DNA of 64,000 bases from contig NZ_FOQO01000015.1 of the NCBI RefSeq assembly GCF_900113765.1, positions 1-64,000 on the forward strand, given 5' to 3'. The position numbers and the translations under genes are program-made. Source of the stretch: Parapedobacter indicus. Its GTDB lineage: Bacteria > Bacteroidota > Bacteroidia > Sphingobacteriales > Sphingobacteriaceae. Positions 1-6,480 of the stretch are shown here, in pieces; the first letter of the stretch is position 1; each line of letters opens with the position of its first letter. The notes beneath the pieces are model-generated. The model worked only from the letters and a program-made list of their open reading frames with translations, was not told the origin of the DNA and searched no databases.

Positions 1-288
1 TCCGCAGTAGCAGTATTGCAGTACACGAACTTTTTAAACAACAGAAATATTAACAGGTTGAAACATGCGCTTGCTGTTTAAACCGCACAACGGGTAAAGT
101 AAAAACATTCGTTAATAATAACCGCCGCAAGGGATTGAGTGAAAAATAATGATCATCAGCAAAGAAAGGTAGACCTAATGCGTTCATCGTAATGAAGAAT
201 TTAATAATTTTAAGCAGTAGCTACACTATTCACGGCTTTCCTGTCAGTAGTTCGGCCAGTTAAGATAAATATAGTTAAGAAACAGGTA
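1..288. other. Upstream intergenic region
   Basis: AT-rich stretch with no convincing complete gene. A short open frame at positions 3-53 on the plus strand could be the last residues of a gene lying outside the window, but it is too short to identify. The remainder is presumably the leader of the AraC gene. Confidence 0.4.
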
Positions 289-1116
289 ATGGAGTACCAA
301 GCAAAATATATAACAGAGGATATCAAACTCTCCTGTTATGAGGATCGGTTTTTTAAATCGGATATCATGTTCGACCATCACATGCTCGTCTGGTTTATTT
401 CTGGTGAAACAAAAATTGTACTAGCCGATGCTACTTACTTTTTCAGGAAAGGAGATATCTTCCTGATTCCCAGGAATCAATTGTCTACAATTATCAATTA
501 CCCGAAGGATGAACAACCTCACAAAACAGTTGTCATGCACCTTTCAACGGAAAAATTGAGGAATTTTTATGCCAACCTGGATGTAAGACCAAAATTATCC
601 GAAGGGCCAAAAATATTTGTGTTCAGCAACCATCCTCTATTAGAAAGCTGCCTTGCTTCGGTTGTTCCCTATTTTGCAATGGAGGAGCTTCCTTCAGAAA
701 TCGCATCGCTAAAAATAGCAGAAGCCATTACCATTCTTCGGAGTATTAACAAAGAGGTCGACAACGTGCTGGCAAATTTTGAAGAGCCGGGAAAAATTGA
801 TATAGCGAACTATATGGAAAAGAACTTTATGTTTAATCTTCCTTTAGAAAAATTTAGCTACCTAACAGGGCGGAGCCTTACTACATTTAAGCGGGATTTT
901 AACAAGGCTTTTAACAGCACGCCCCAACGTTGGCTTACCCGAAAACGTCTGGAACTTGCGCATTATCAGATTGTAGAAAAAAGGAGAAAGCCGATTGATG
1001 TATGTTACGAAACAGGTTTCGAAAATCTATCGCACTTTTGTTTTGCCTTCAAAAAACAATTTGGCTATGCACCTACAGAACTACTGACCCAAGTGAACAA
1101 TTCAAAAACCCTGTGA
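289..1116 (+). CDS. AraC-family transcriptional regulator
   Basis: A 275-residue DNA-binding regulator. The C-terminal 100 residues (about 170-270) form the double helix-turn-helix of the AraC/XylS family, including the typical stretch GFENLSHFCFAFKKQFGYAP near the end. The N-terminal half contains a cupin-like segment (FFRKGDIFLIPRNQ) of the kind that binds an effector. The gene is visibly richer in A and T than the two-component genes that follow. It ends four bases before the start codon of a response regulator lacking its N-terminus, so it was probably brought in by a rearrangement. Family assignment is firm; ligand and targets are unknown. Confidence 0.9.
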   Translation: MEYQAKYITEDIKLSCYEDRFFKSDIMFDHHMLVWFISGETKIVLADATYFFRKGDIFLIPRNQLSTIINYPKDEQPHKTVVMHLSTEKLRNFYANLDVRPKLSEGPKIFVFSNHPLLESCLASVVPYFAMEELPSEIASLKIAEAITILRSINKEVDNVLANFEEPGKIDIANYMEKNFMFNLPLEKFSYLTGRSLTTFKRDFNKAFNSTPQRWLTRKRLELAHYQIVEKRRKPIDVCYETGFENLSHFCFAFKKQFGYAPTELLTQVNNSKTL

Positions 1117-1120
1117 CATT

Positions 1121-1789
1121 GTGCAGCGATTGGCCCGATTAACCTTAACTGCCGCATTTTCCAGTACAGACGAAGCACTTGCGTACATCGATGCCCACGG
1201 CAATGTGGACGTGATTTTCTGCGATATCCTGATGCCCGGCAAAGATGGTTATGAAGCCAATAGACTGCTGGGGGGATGCTGCAACCTGTTTGTCTTCTTA
1301 ACGCAAAAAGAAACCCATGGAGAGGAAATCTTCACCACGGCGTCCATGGTGCATTACCTGCGTAAACCAATTGACGTCGCCGCCGTTTCCCTGCTGCTGG
1401 AGCAATTGGATCAGGAAGATCGGAAAACGCCCGAGGGAGCGATATCGACGGATGTTTTGTTTGTGCACGATCGTATTTCCAAAAACAGGATCTCCGTGGA
1501 TCTCCGCGATATCCTGAAAATATCGTTCAGTGATAAATACGGTTTAATCGTCGCGGCGGATAGGCAAGATCGCCTGTTGATTCAGGGTACGATGTCGAAA
1601 GTTCTGCAACGGCTCAGAGGTGTGGGCTGGTTTATCCGGATTAACCAAAATACCATCATTTCCCGCTATGCAATCAAAGAGGTGGATCCCCAACTGGTGG
1701 TTTACTTTAAATGGGGCGGCTACGAAGCGGTGAAACGCACCTACCAGCCGCTCTTTCGGGAATTTATGAAGCAGCACGGCCTGGGGTAG
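1121..1789 (+). CDS. LytTR-type response regulator, N-terminally truncated
   Basis: A 222-residue response regulator. The C-terminal half (about 115-222) is a LytTR DNA-binding domain. The N-terminal half is a receiver that keeps the phosphoacceptor Asp in CDILMPGKDGY and the conserved Lys in YLRKPID, but begins inside the first helix: strand 1 and its acidic pair (normally at residues 8-10) are absent. The only usable start is GTG, four bases after the AraC stop, and the frame upstream is closed at 1094-1096. The gene was probably shortened when the AraC segment arrived. Such a receiver should bind Mg2+ poorly. It is followed one base later by its likely sensor kinase. Confidence 0.75.
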   Translation: MQRLARLTLTAAFSSTDEALAYIDAHGNVDVIFCDILMPGKDGYEANRLLGGCCNLFVFLTQKETHGEEIFTTASMVHYLRKPIDVAAVSLLLEQLDQEDRKTPEGAISTDVLFVHDRISKNRISVDLRDILKISFSDKYGLIVAADRQDRLLIQGTMSKVLQRLRGVGWFIRINQNTIISRYAIKEVDPQLVVYFKWGGYEAVKRTYQPLFREFMKQHGLG

Positions 1790-1790
1790 G

Positions 1791-2876
1791 ATGGACGCAC
1801 TTTTTTCCGTACGGTATCGGTTTGGCTGGATTTATCACCTAAGCGTGTGCTTGGCGGCCCTGCTTTGTTTTTTGTTTTACTGGTATGGTGCGGTACGTCC
1901 CGCGCATCCCAGCCATCGCGCGGATGTGTGGATATCGTTGTTGATCAGTATACCGATCTTCTATATCAATTTCCTGTGGGTATGGCCATTTACGGCAGCT
2001 AAGGGCCACTTGCGATGGGGAAGAACGCTGCTGGTGGTCACGTGTAACCTGTTGGGGATGATTAGCCTATCCGTAGCGATCAGCATGATTTTAGGTAACC
2101 TCGAAATCGATTGGGAGGATTTTACCCCGAAAGATGTGTTTTCGTTGGTTGACGGGTCCATACGGAATTTTGCTCCGTATGCGCTCCCCAATCTGCTGAG
2201 CCTGCTCGCGAGTTGGGTTGCGTTCATCATCGAACGGATTTACCCGCCTTATGCCAACCGCACAAAAATCCGGCAGGAGATCCAACAAGCCCGGCAGGCA
2301 TGGCGACGGGCCCAATTAGACCCGCATCTCCTGGATACGCATCTATTGATGCTGAGTGTCATCACCCGTGAGTCAAAAGCCAGTGTTCAATTGGCGCTCG
2401 ATTATACCATCCGCGTGGTTCAATTTTACATCGGTGGCAATGATCCCCGGGCACCTATAAAACTGGTAGATGAAATCGAATGCATCCGCTGCATGATCGA
2501 AATCCAGTCCATTCGCTACGGGGCTGCGTTGAACTGGAAGCTGGAAGTGGATGTGGATGTGGATGAGCTGGCGGGCATCAACACGATCCCAATGGTGGTC
2601 ATCCCGCTGGCCGAAAATATGATTCGCTATGCGGTGCTCAACCGGGCGGATGCCCCCGCTGTTATACGGGTGCGCTTGGCGGAAGAAGACCTTTGGATCA
2701 CCGCCGAAAATCGCATCCGCATCGAAAAAGGCCGGGAAGGCAGCGGAACAGGGCTCGCCAACCTGGAAGAGCGGCTTCAGTATGCATACCCCGATAGGTA
2801 TCGTCTCGCTACACGGAAAGACGATGGCTGGTTTTATACCGAGATAGTGATCTTCGGAATCGGGAAAAAGGCATGA
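1791..2876 (+). CDS. Sensor histidine kinase, LytS/YehU-like
   Basis: A 361-residue membrane kinase. Four hydrophobic segments lie at about residues 12-32, 48-68, 79-100 and 130-150. They are followed by a His_kinase-type dimerisation segment with the motif LDPHLLDTHLLMLS, in which the phosphoacceptor His is kept while the usual PHFLFNSLN is altered. A C-terminal ATPase domain follows, with an N-box-like PLAENMIRYAV and a glycine-rich GSGTGLANLEERL. The start codon lies one base after the response regulator stop, so the pair is translationally linked. In this family the kinase phosphorylates a LytTR regulator; the partner here has an incomplete receiver, so signalling may be broken. Confidence 0.85.
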   Translation: MDALFSVRYRFGWIYHLSVCLAALLCFLFYWYGAVRPAHPSHRADVWISLLISIPIFYINFLWVWPFTAAKGHLRWGRTLLVVTCNLLGMISLSVAISMILGNLEIDWEDFTPKDVFSLVDGSIRNFAPYALPNLLSLLASWVAFIIERIYPPYANRTKIRQEIQQARQAWRRAQLDPHLLDTHLLMLSVITRESKASVQLALDYTIRVVQFYIGGNDPRAPIKLVDEIECIRCMIEIQSIRYGAALNWKLEVDVDVDELAGINTIPMVVIPLAENMIRYAVLNRADAPAVIRVRLAEEDLWITAENRIRIEKGREGSGTGLANLEERLQYAYPDRYRLATRKDDGWFYTEIVIFGIGKKA

Positions 2877-3056
2877 TATGAAAACAGCGTGCAAATGACT
2901 AAGTTTGTAAGCAACAATTATAAACAATGCCATCTACCGTCAGCATGCTGCGGCCAGATGGGTTAGGCGGTCTGCTACGTATTGAATTCATATGGGGTAT
3001 GCAAGCGGTCGCAAAATGGGGTCCCTGTCATGAAGATGGTGTAAAACACCAAACCC

Positions 3057-3401
3057 ATGAAAAATTTAGTTGAAAATCTGAATAACAACCTCAGTAACCT
3101 AAACTTTCATCTTACCAACGTCGACGAGTTAGCCAGGACATTGCTCGAAACCGGCCTGATCGAACAATTGGCCAAACATCTGCCGGAGATTGCGGCCTTT
3201 ATCCGGCGCACTTTTCCCGTAGAGGAACCTAAACTTTACTTGCCCGACGTGTTGGGCTACCTCGGCATCAGCCGTCGTTCGTACTTCCGCAAGGTAGCCT
3301 CGGGCGATCTGGTGCCGCGCAAGTGGGAAGGCCCGGACTTTTTCTACCCCAGCGACCTGGAGGAGGAACTCAAAGAAAGCAAACGCCGCGGCCGGATCTG
3401 A
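3057..3401 (+). CDS. Small HTH (excisionase/MerR-like) DNA-binding protein
   Basis: A 114-residue protein. The first 55 residues are helical and amphipathic. The C-terminal half contains LYLPDVLGYLGISRRSYFRK, which reads as a helix-turn-helix of the excisionase/MerR-like winged type in which a protein picks a site and is followed by a basic tail (KESKRRGRI). The exact family is not recognised. It precedes a 345-bp repeat-rich, gene-free segment and the DUF6266 gene, suggesting it acts on that segment, but this is inference. Confidence 0.65.
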   Translation: MKNLVENLNNNLSNLNFHLTNVDELARTLLETGLIEQLAKHLPEIAAFIRRTFPVEEPKLYLPDVLGYLGISRRSYFRKVASGDLVPRKWEGPDFFYPSDLEEELKESKRRGRI

Positions 3402-3419
3402 CCTTCGCAGGAGATTCGT

Positions 3420-3578
3420 TCGCGGTTGGTTCGGCATTTCTAGCACGGTGTTCCGGCCGCTGTTCGGCTGGCTGCCGAAGAATAGCCGAAGGACTGTCGC
3501 AGCCGTGTCGAACAATGGTCGAAGGATTCTCGAAGCGTTTCCGAACGGTTGTCGAACACGAGTCGAACAGCTGTCGAA
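3420..3578 (+). repeat. 11-bp periodic direct repeat
   Basis: A degenerate array with core (T/C)CGAA or (T/C)CGGC recurring every 11 bp: core starts at 3420, 3431, 3453, 3464, 3475, 3486, 3497, 3508, 3519, 3530, 3541, 3552, 3563 and 3574, with the 3442 position degenerate. The best units read like GGTTGTCGAACACGAGTCGA. Because 11 is not a multiple of three, the period does not suit a coding sequence, and the open frames crossing it look spurious. Spacing near one helical turn would place every core on about the same face of DNA, as in a protein-binding array. Confidence 0.8.
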
Positions 3579-3582
3579 GAAA

Positions 3583-3632
3583 TGGCACCGATTGGCACGG
3601 ATTCGTGCCAATCGGTGCCAATGAGTGCCAAA
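3583..3632. repeat. 10-bp repeats forming a perfect 17-bp hairpin
   Basis: Five 10-bp units (TGGCACCGAT and TGGCACGGAT, then three units with GTGCCAA) form a perfect inverted repeat. The left arm TGGCACCGATTGGCACG is at 3583-3599, the loop GATT at 3600-3603 and the matching right arm at 3604-3620. No T-run follows directly on the plus strand, so it is not a standard intrinsic terminator. It directly follows the 11-bp array, and the two probably belong to one element. Confidence 0.85.
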
Positions 3633-3746
3633 AATTTCAGCGGCGCACGGGCTTTGCTACGTTTGTTTCCAGAAAGCGGAAATACCGGTATGACAGTGCT
3701 TTCAAGGAGTAACAAACAGAATTTTTAACGCTTAAATTTTTTAATT

Positions 3747-4442
3747 ATGGCAGTTTTCAAAAAAGGGATCAACGGTGCCTTTTCCGGAACCATCGGCAAC
3801 ACCGTAGGCAGCAGCTGGAGGCATATCACGTACATGCGCAGCTTGCCCAAACCGAGTAGGAAGCCGGCTACACCAGCACAGTTGGCGCAGCGGGCGAAGT
3901 TTGCACTGGCGGTATCCTTCCTTCAACCGATGAAGTGGATACTTAATCTGGGTTTCAATGACAAGCAGCGGGGCAACAACACGGGGTACAACCGCGGGCT
4001 CCAATTGTTCATCACGCAGGCCATCATCGGCGACTATCCCGATTATGAGATCGACTTCGAAAAGGTAGCCGTGAGCCAGGGCAATATGGATAAGCTCGTC
4101 GGGCTTACCTTGGCATCGGAAACCCCGAACACGTTATCGCTGTCGTGGATGGACCTCAGTGAGGAACCGGTCGATCCCGATGAGGTAAAGGGCTCGTACT
4201 TCGACGATCAGGTGTTCGTGCTGTTGTACAATCGCACCGAGCAGTTGTTTACAACCAACCGAACCGCCGTAAGGCAGGACGAAGCATTGCAACTGGAACT
4301 TCCGGCAATTTTTGCCGGCCATGAGTTCTATGTGTGGGCGTTTGCGCGTCACCGTGAAGGTGGGCGGCAATCCATTAGCCAGTATGCGGGCACGGTGGTA
4401 TTAGCCGGAACAGAGGAGCCAGCAGAGGAACCTGAACCGTAG
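3747..4442 (+). CDS. DUF6266 family protein
   Basis: A 231-residue protein whose N-terminus (MAVFKKGINGAFSGTIGN, then a hydrophobic patch and LPKPSRKPATPAQLAQRAKF) matches the DUF6266 family I know from Bacteroidota, where the function is unknown. The C-terminal half has alternating beta-like segments and the tail is acidic and proline-rich (EEPAEEPEP). There is no signal peptide. Its transcript probably ends at the strong terminator just downstream. The neighbouring DUF5675 and holin-like genes suggest a phage-derived context, which is inference. Confidence 0.75.
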   Translation: MAVFKKGINGAFSGTIGNTVGSSWRHITYMRSLPKPSRKPATPAQLAQRAKFALAVSFLQPMKWILNLGFNDKQRGNNTGYNRGLQLFITQAIIGDYPDYEIDFEKVAVSQGNMDKLVGLTLASETPNTLSLSWMDLSEEPVDPDEVKGSYFDDQVFVLLYNRTEQLFTTNRTAVRQDEALQLELPAIFAGHEFYVWAFARHREGGRQSISQYAGTVVLAGTEEPAEEPEP

Positions 4443-4452
4443 CGGTTCTCAG

Positions 4453-4485
4453 GCAGCGGGGTGGGGAAGACCCCGCTGCTTTTTT
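4453..4485 (+). terminator. Intrinsic terminator after the DUF6266 gene
   Basis: A perfect 9-bp stem GCAGCGGGG / CCCCGCTGC (4453-4461 and 4471-4479) with a 9-nt loop is followed at once by six T. It lies 11 bases after the DUF6266 stop codon and separates that gene from the DUF5675 gene. Confidence 0.9.
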
Positions 4486-4505
4486 GAAATCAACGATCAA
4501 AATAA

Positions 4506-4982
4506 ATGGAACAGATACGAATCGTCCGCGTGGCACAGGGGAAGAACAGTACGCTGAGTCACTTATACATTGGCGGCCTCTTTGTTTGTTACCTGTTGGA
4601 AGACAGCATCCGCACGGAAAAGATACCAGGGCGTACGTGCATTCCCGAGGGGGAATTCGGTCTGTCGCTAAATGCTTGGGCGGGCATGAATGCAAAGTAC
4701 ATCTCGAAATACCCGAAGCTGCACGAAGGCATGGTGGAAATCACGGAAATACCCAATTACCAATTGGTGTTCATCCACATCGGCAATTACCATACGGATA
4801 CGGCGGGATGCCCGCTTACCGGTTCGTATTGGCAGCTGATAGATGGTGATTACCGGGTGCTGCACTCGGCGGCAGCGTATAAATATGTGTATCCGCTGCT
4901 GGTGAAGGAGATTGAACGGGGTAACGATCGGGTTGTGGTTTGCAACCAGTGCTCCACGTCTGAATCTCCGTCGCTTCGCTAG
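4506..4982 (+). CDS. DUF5675 family protein (phage-associated)
   Basis: A 158-residue protein with the hallmarks of DUF5675: LYIGGLFVCYLLEDSIR near the N-terminus, IPEGEFGLSLN in the middle, and a conserved histidine/aspartate cluster VFIHIGNYHTDTAGC around residues 83-100. Family members are common in phage and phage-like regions of Bacteroidota; a peptidase or cell-wall role has been guessed but I know of no proof. The last 20 residues (after EIERGND) look unlike the family and coincide with one arm of a 16-bp inverted repeat, so the C-terminus may have been altered by a DNA rearrangement. Confidence 0.75.
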   Translation: MEQIRIVRVAQGKNSTLSHLYIGGLFVCYLLEDSIRTEKIPGRTCIPEGEFGLSLNAWAGMNAKYISKYPKLHEGMVEITEIPNYQLVFIHIGNYHTDTAGCPLTGSYWQLIDGDYRVLHSAAAYKYVYPLLVKEIERGNDRVVVCNQCSTSESPSLR

Positions 4983-5017
4983 GATCTCCTAGGCCGTGTC
5001 TGCACTGGTTGCAAACC
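4937..5017. repeat. 16-bp perfect inverted repeat with G-rich flank
   Basis: GGTTTGCAACCAGTGC at 4937-4952 is exactly inverted at 5002-5017, with 49 bases between. The left arm is inside the end of the DUF5675 gene. A G-rich run (six, four and four G within 5022-5041) follows and could form a quadruplex. The role is unknown; it could be an insertion scar or a long-range hairpin. Confidence 0.75.
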
Positions 5018-5213
5018 GGTAGGGGGGTAGGGGTTGTGGGGAGTTGGATCCGGAGCGTTAACTTCTCTCTAAGCAGCTTAGCAAGTCCACAAGGAACCTA
5101 GTGACGTGACCGCAGGGAGCGTTACAGTTCCGGTGGGCTTGCTAACTGCGATCCCATTCCAGTTGCGTTGCGCAACCAAAGCGCAACCAAAACGATCACT
5201 GAAAAACAAAAAA

Positions 5214-5438
5214 ATGAAAGGAAATCAAGAACCTGTCGGCCTACCCGAAGCGGGAAAACCGACAATTTACGAACGGATCAAGGAAGGACTCGCCGTGGCG
5301 AGCCAGCTGGTCATCGCTTCACCACTGAAGCTGCCACTTAAGCTCGTGGCCGTAGCCAAATACTTGGCACTGACTTTGGGTGTGCTGGAAGCAGTGGAAG
5401 GTGCAGCAAAAGATAGGAGGGAAGAAGATGAAGGCTAG
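5214..5438 (+). CDS. Small hypothetical protein of the accessory cassette
   Basis: A 74-residue protein starting at ATG 5214. After a polar N-terminus it has a long, mostly hydrophobic helix-forming stretch (about 25-60, including QLVIASPLKLPLKLVAVAKY) and ends in a very charged tail (KDRREEDEG). It may associate with the membrane. I do not recognise the family. Its last codons overlap the start of the next gene by 11 bases, so the two are translationally coupled. The roughly 230 bases before it hold no gene. Confidence 0.55.
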   Translation: MKGNQEPVGLPEAGKPTIYERIKEGLAVASQLVIASPLKLPLKLVAVAKYLALTLGVLEAVEGAAKDRREEDEG

Positions 5439-5601
5439 CCAGCAGGTCGGTATCGGCACCACGGGCGGTACGCTGCTGAGCGTCATCGGCCAGTTGGGCC
5501 TACACGACATGCTACGTACCGCACTGCTTGCCGCCATCGGTGCGGTGGTGAGTTTCGCGGTGACGTGGCTGCTGCAACGCCTGTGGCAACGCCGGCGCTA
5601 G
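5428..5601 (+). CDS. Tiny single-span membrane protein, holin-like
   Basis: A 57-residue protein beginning at ATG 5428 after a purine-rich Shine-Dalgarno-like tract. It has a short polar start, one or two hydrophobic segments (TLLSVIGQLGLHDML and AALLAAIGAVVSF-like stretch, about 14-48) and a strongly basic C-terminus (QRLWQRRR). Size, hydrophobic core and basic tail are those of small phage holins. With the DUF5675 gene upstream, a lysis or export role is possible, but sequence alone does not prove it. A terminator follows 16 bases downstream. Confidence 0.6.
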   Translation: MKASQQVGIGTTGGTLLSVIGQLGLHDMLRTALLAAIGAVVSFAVTWLLQRLWQRRR

Positions 5602-5617
5602 TCGGCTGGATTCCATC

Positions 5618-5661
5618 AAGCCTGAAGAGACCGCTTTCCGGCGGCATCTTCAGGCTTTTTC
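5618..5661 (+). terminator. Intrinsic terminator between cassette and imuA
   Basis: An 11-bp stem AAGCCTGAAGA / TCTTCAGGCTT (5618-5628 and 5647-5657) encloses a smaller CCGC/GCGG stem and ends in a T-rich tract. It closes the accessory cassette. Confidence 0.85.
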
Positions 5662-5679
5662 CTAAAATTTCAACACCTA

Positions 5680-5710
5680 TTGTGTGCTAAAAAAATTAGT
5701 ATTAGTTTTG
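5680..5710 (+). promoter_or_regulatory. Bacteroidota-type promoter of the imuA operon
   Basis: TTG at 5680-5682 and TAGTTTTG at 5703-5710 are separated by 20 bases, matching the phylum's -33/-7 consensus (TTG, TAnnTTTG). The start codon of imuA is 20 bases downstream. A TTAGTATTAGT direct repeat overlaps the -7 element and could be an operator; I cannot link it to a known LexA site. Confidence 0.6.
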
Positions 5711-5730
5711 ATGTCCCAATTCAATAGCAT

Positions 5731-6474
5731 ATGCAGATGAAACAGGAAAGCAAAGATGAAACAATAGGCCGATTGAAGCGGGACCTGTTGCGCTGGCAGG
5801 GGGTTGCAATGCCGGAAAGTCATACGGAACGGATCGGCCTTGGGCCGATTGAAGATGCGTTTCCCGGTGAGGTATTTCCGTCATTTGGCGTCCATGAGTT
5901 TATCAGCGGTTCCCGGGAGGATAGTGCGGCAACAAGCGGATTCATCGGCGGATTGCTGTCGCGGCTGACGACAGACAATGGCGTCTGCCTCTGGATCAGC
6001 ACCTCAAGGTTGCTGTTCCCGCCTTCCGTCCGGGCGTTCGGCGTGGCGCCCGACCGTGTCATCTTTGTAGACATCGCACGGGAGCGCGACGTGCTGTGGG
6101 CCACCGAAGAAGCGCTTAAATGCAGTGGGCTGGTCGCTGTGGTTGCCGAGTTGCAGGAAATGGATTTCGTACAATCACGGCGTCTGCAACTGGCTGTCGA
6201 GAAAAGCCGGGTAGTCGGTCTTATCCTACGCTGCAATCCCCGCTTAGTCGGATCGACGGCCTGCGCTGCCCGCTGGCGTATCCGGTCGTTGCCAAGCTTA
6301 CTGGAGGATGGCCTGCCCGGTATCGGCTTTCCGAGGTGGGAGGTCGACCTATTGAAGGTACGCAATGGCAATCCCGGTTGCTGGCAATTGGAATGGTCGG
6401 AAGGTCGCTTTATTCCGGTTGTGCCGACCCGACAGGCACGGAACAGGTTTGTACAAATGAAGAAAATCAGTTAA
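5731..6474 (+). CDS. imuA: ImuA-like error-prone repair protein
   Basis: A 247-residue RecA-like accessory protein of the mutagenic repair complex. The core around VHEFISGSREDSAATSGFIG corresponds to the nucleotide-binding region of RecA/ImuA but has no Walker A GK(T/S), as is usual for this subgroup. Conserved stretches WISTSRLLFPPSVRAFGV and FVDIARERDVLWATEEAL are typical of ImuA. It is the first gene of imuA-imuB-dnaE2 and has its own promoter. In bacteria studied, ImuA and ImuB help DnaE2 in damage-induced translesion synthesis. An alternative start lies at 5737. Confidence 0.88.
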   Translation: MQMKQESKDETIGRLKRDLLRWQGVAMPESHTERIGLGPIEDAFPGEVFPSFGVHEFISGSREDSAATSGFIGGLLSRLTTDNGVCLWISTSRLLFPPSVRAFGVAPDRVIFVDIARERDVLWATEEALKCSGLVAVVAELQEMDFVQSRRLQLAVEKSRVVGLILRCNPRLVGSTACAARWRIRSLPSLLEDGLPGIGFPRWEVDLLKVRNGNPGCWQLEWSEGRFIPVVPTRQARNRFVQMKKIS

Positions 6475-6480
6475 CTCAAT

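Noticed and set aside
3-53. Possible C-terminus of a gene ending at 53
   Set aside because: Only 16 codons are visible; a second frame is open over the same bases, so no call can be made.
2373-2933. 186-codon minus-strand frame opposite the sensor kinase
   Set aside because: It is a shadow of the kinase's C-terminal domain, with no independent support.
2933-3080. Small frame starting at 2933 and running into the HTH gene
   Set aside because: It has no ribosome site and no family, and overlaps the better-supported start at 3057 in another frame.
3129-3715. Long open frames on both strands across the 11-bp repeat
   Set aside because: They arise from the repeat's lack of stops; the proteins are Arg/Cys/Ser-rich without domains, and an 11-bp period does not keep a reading frame.
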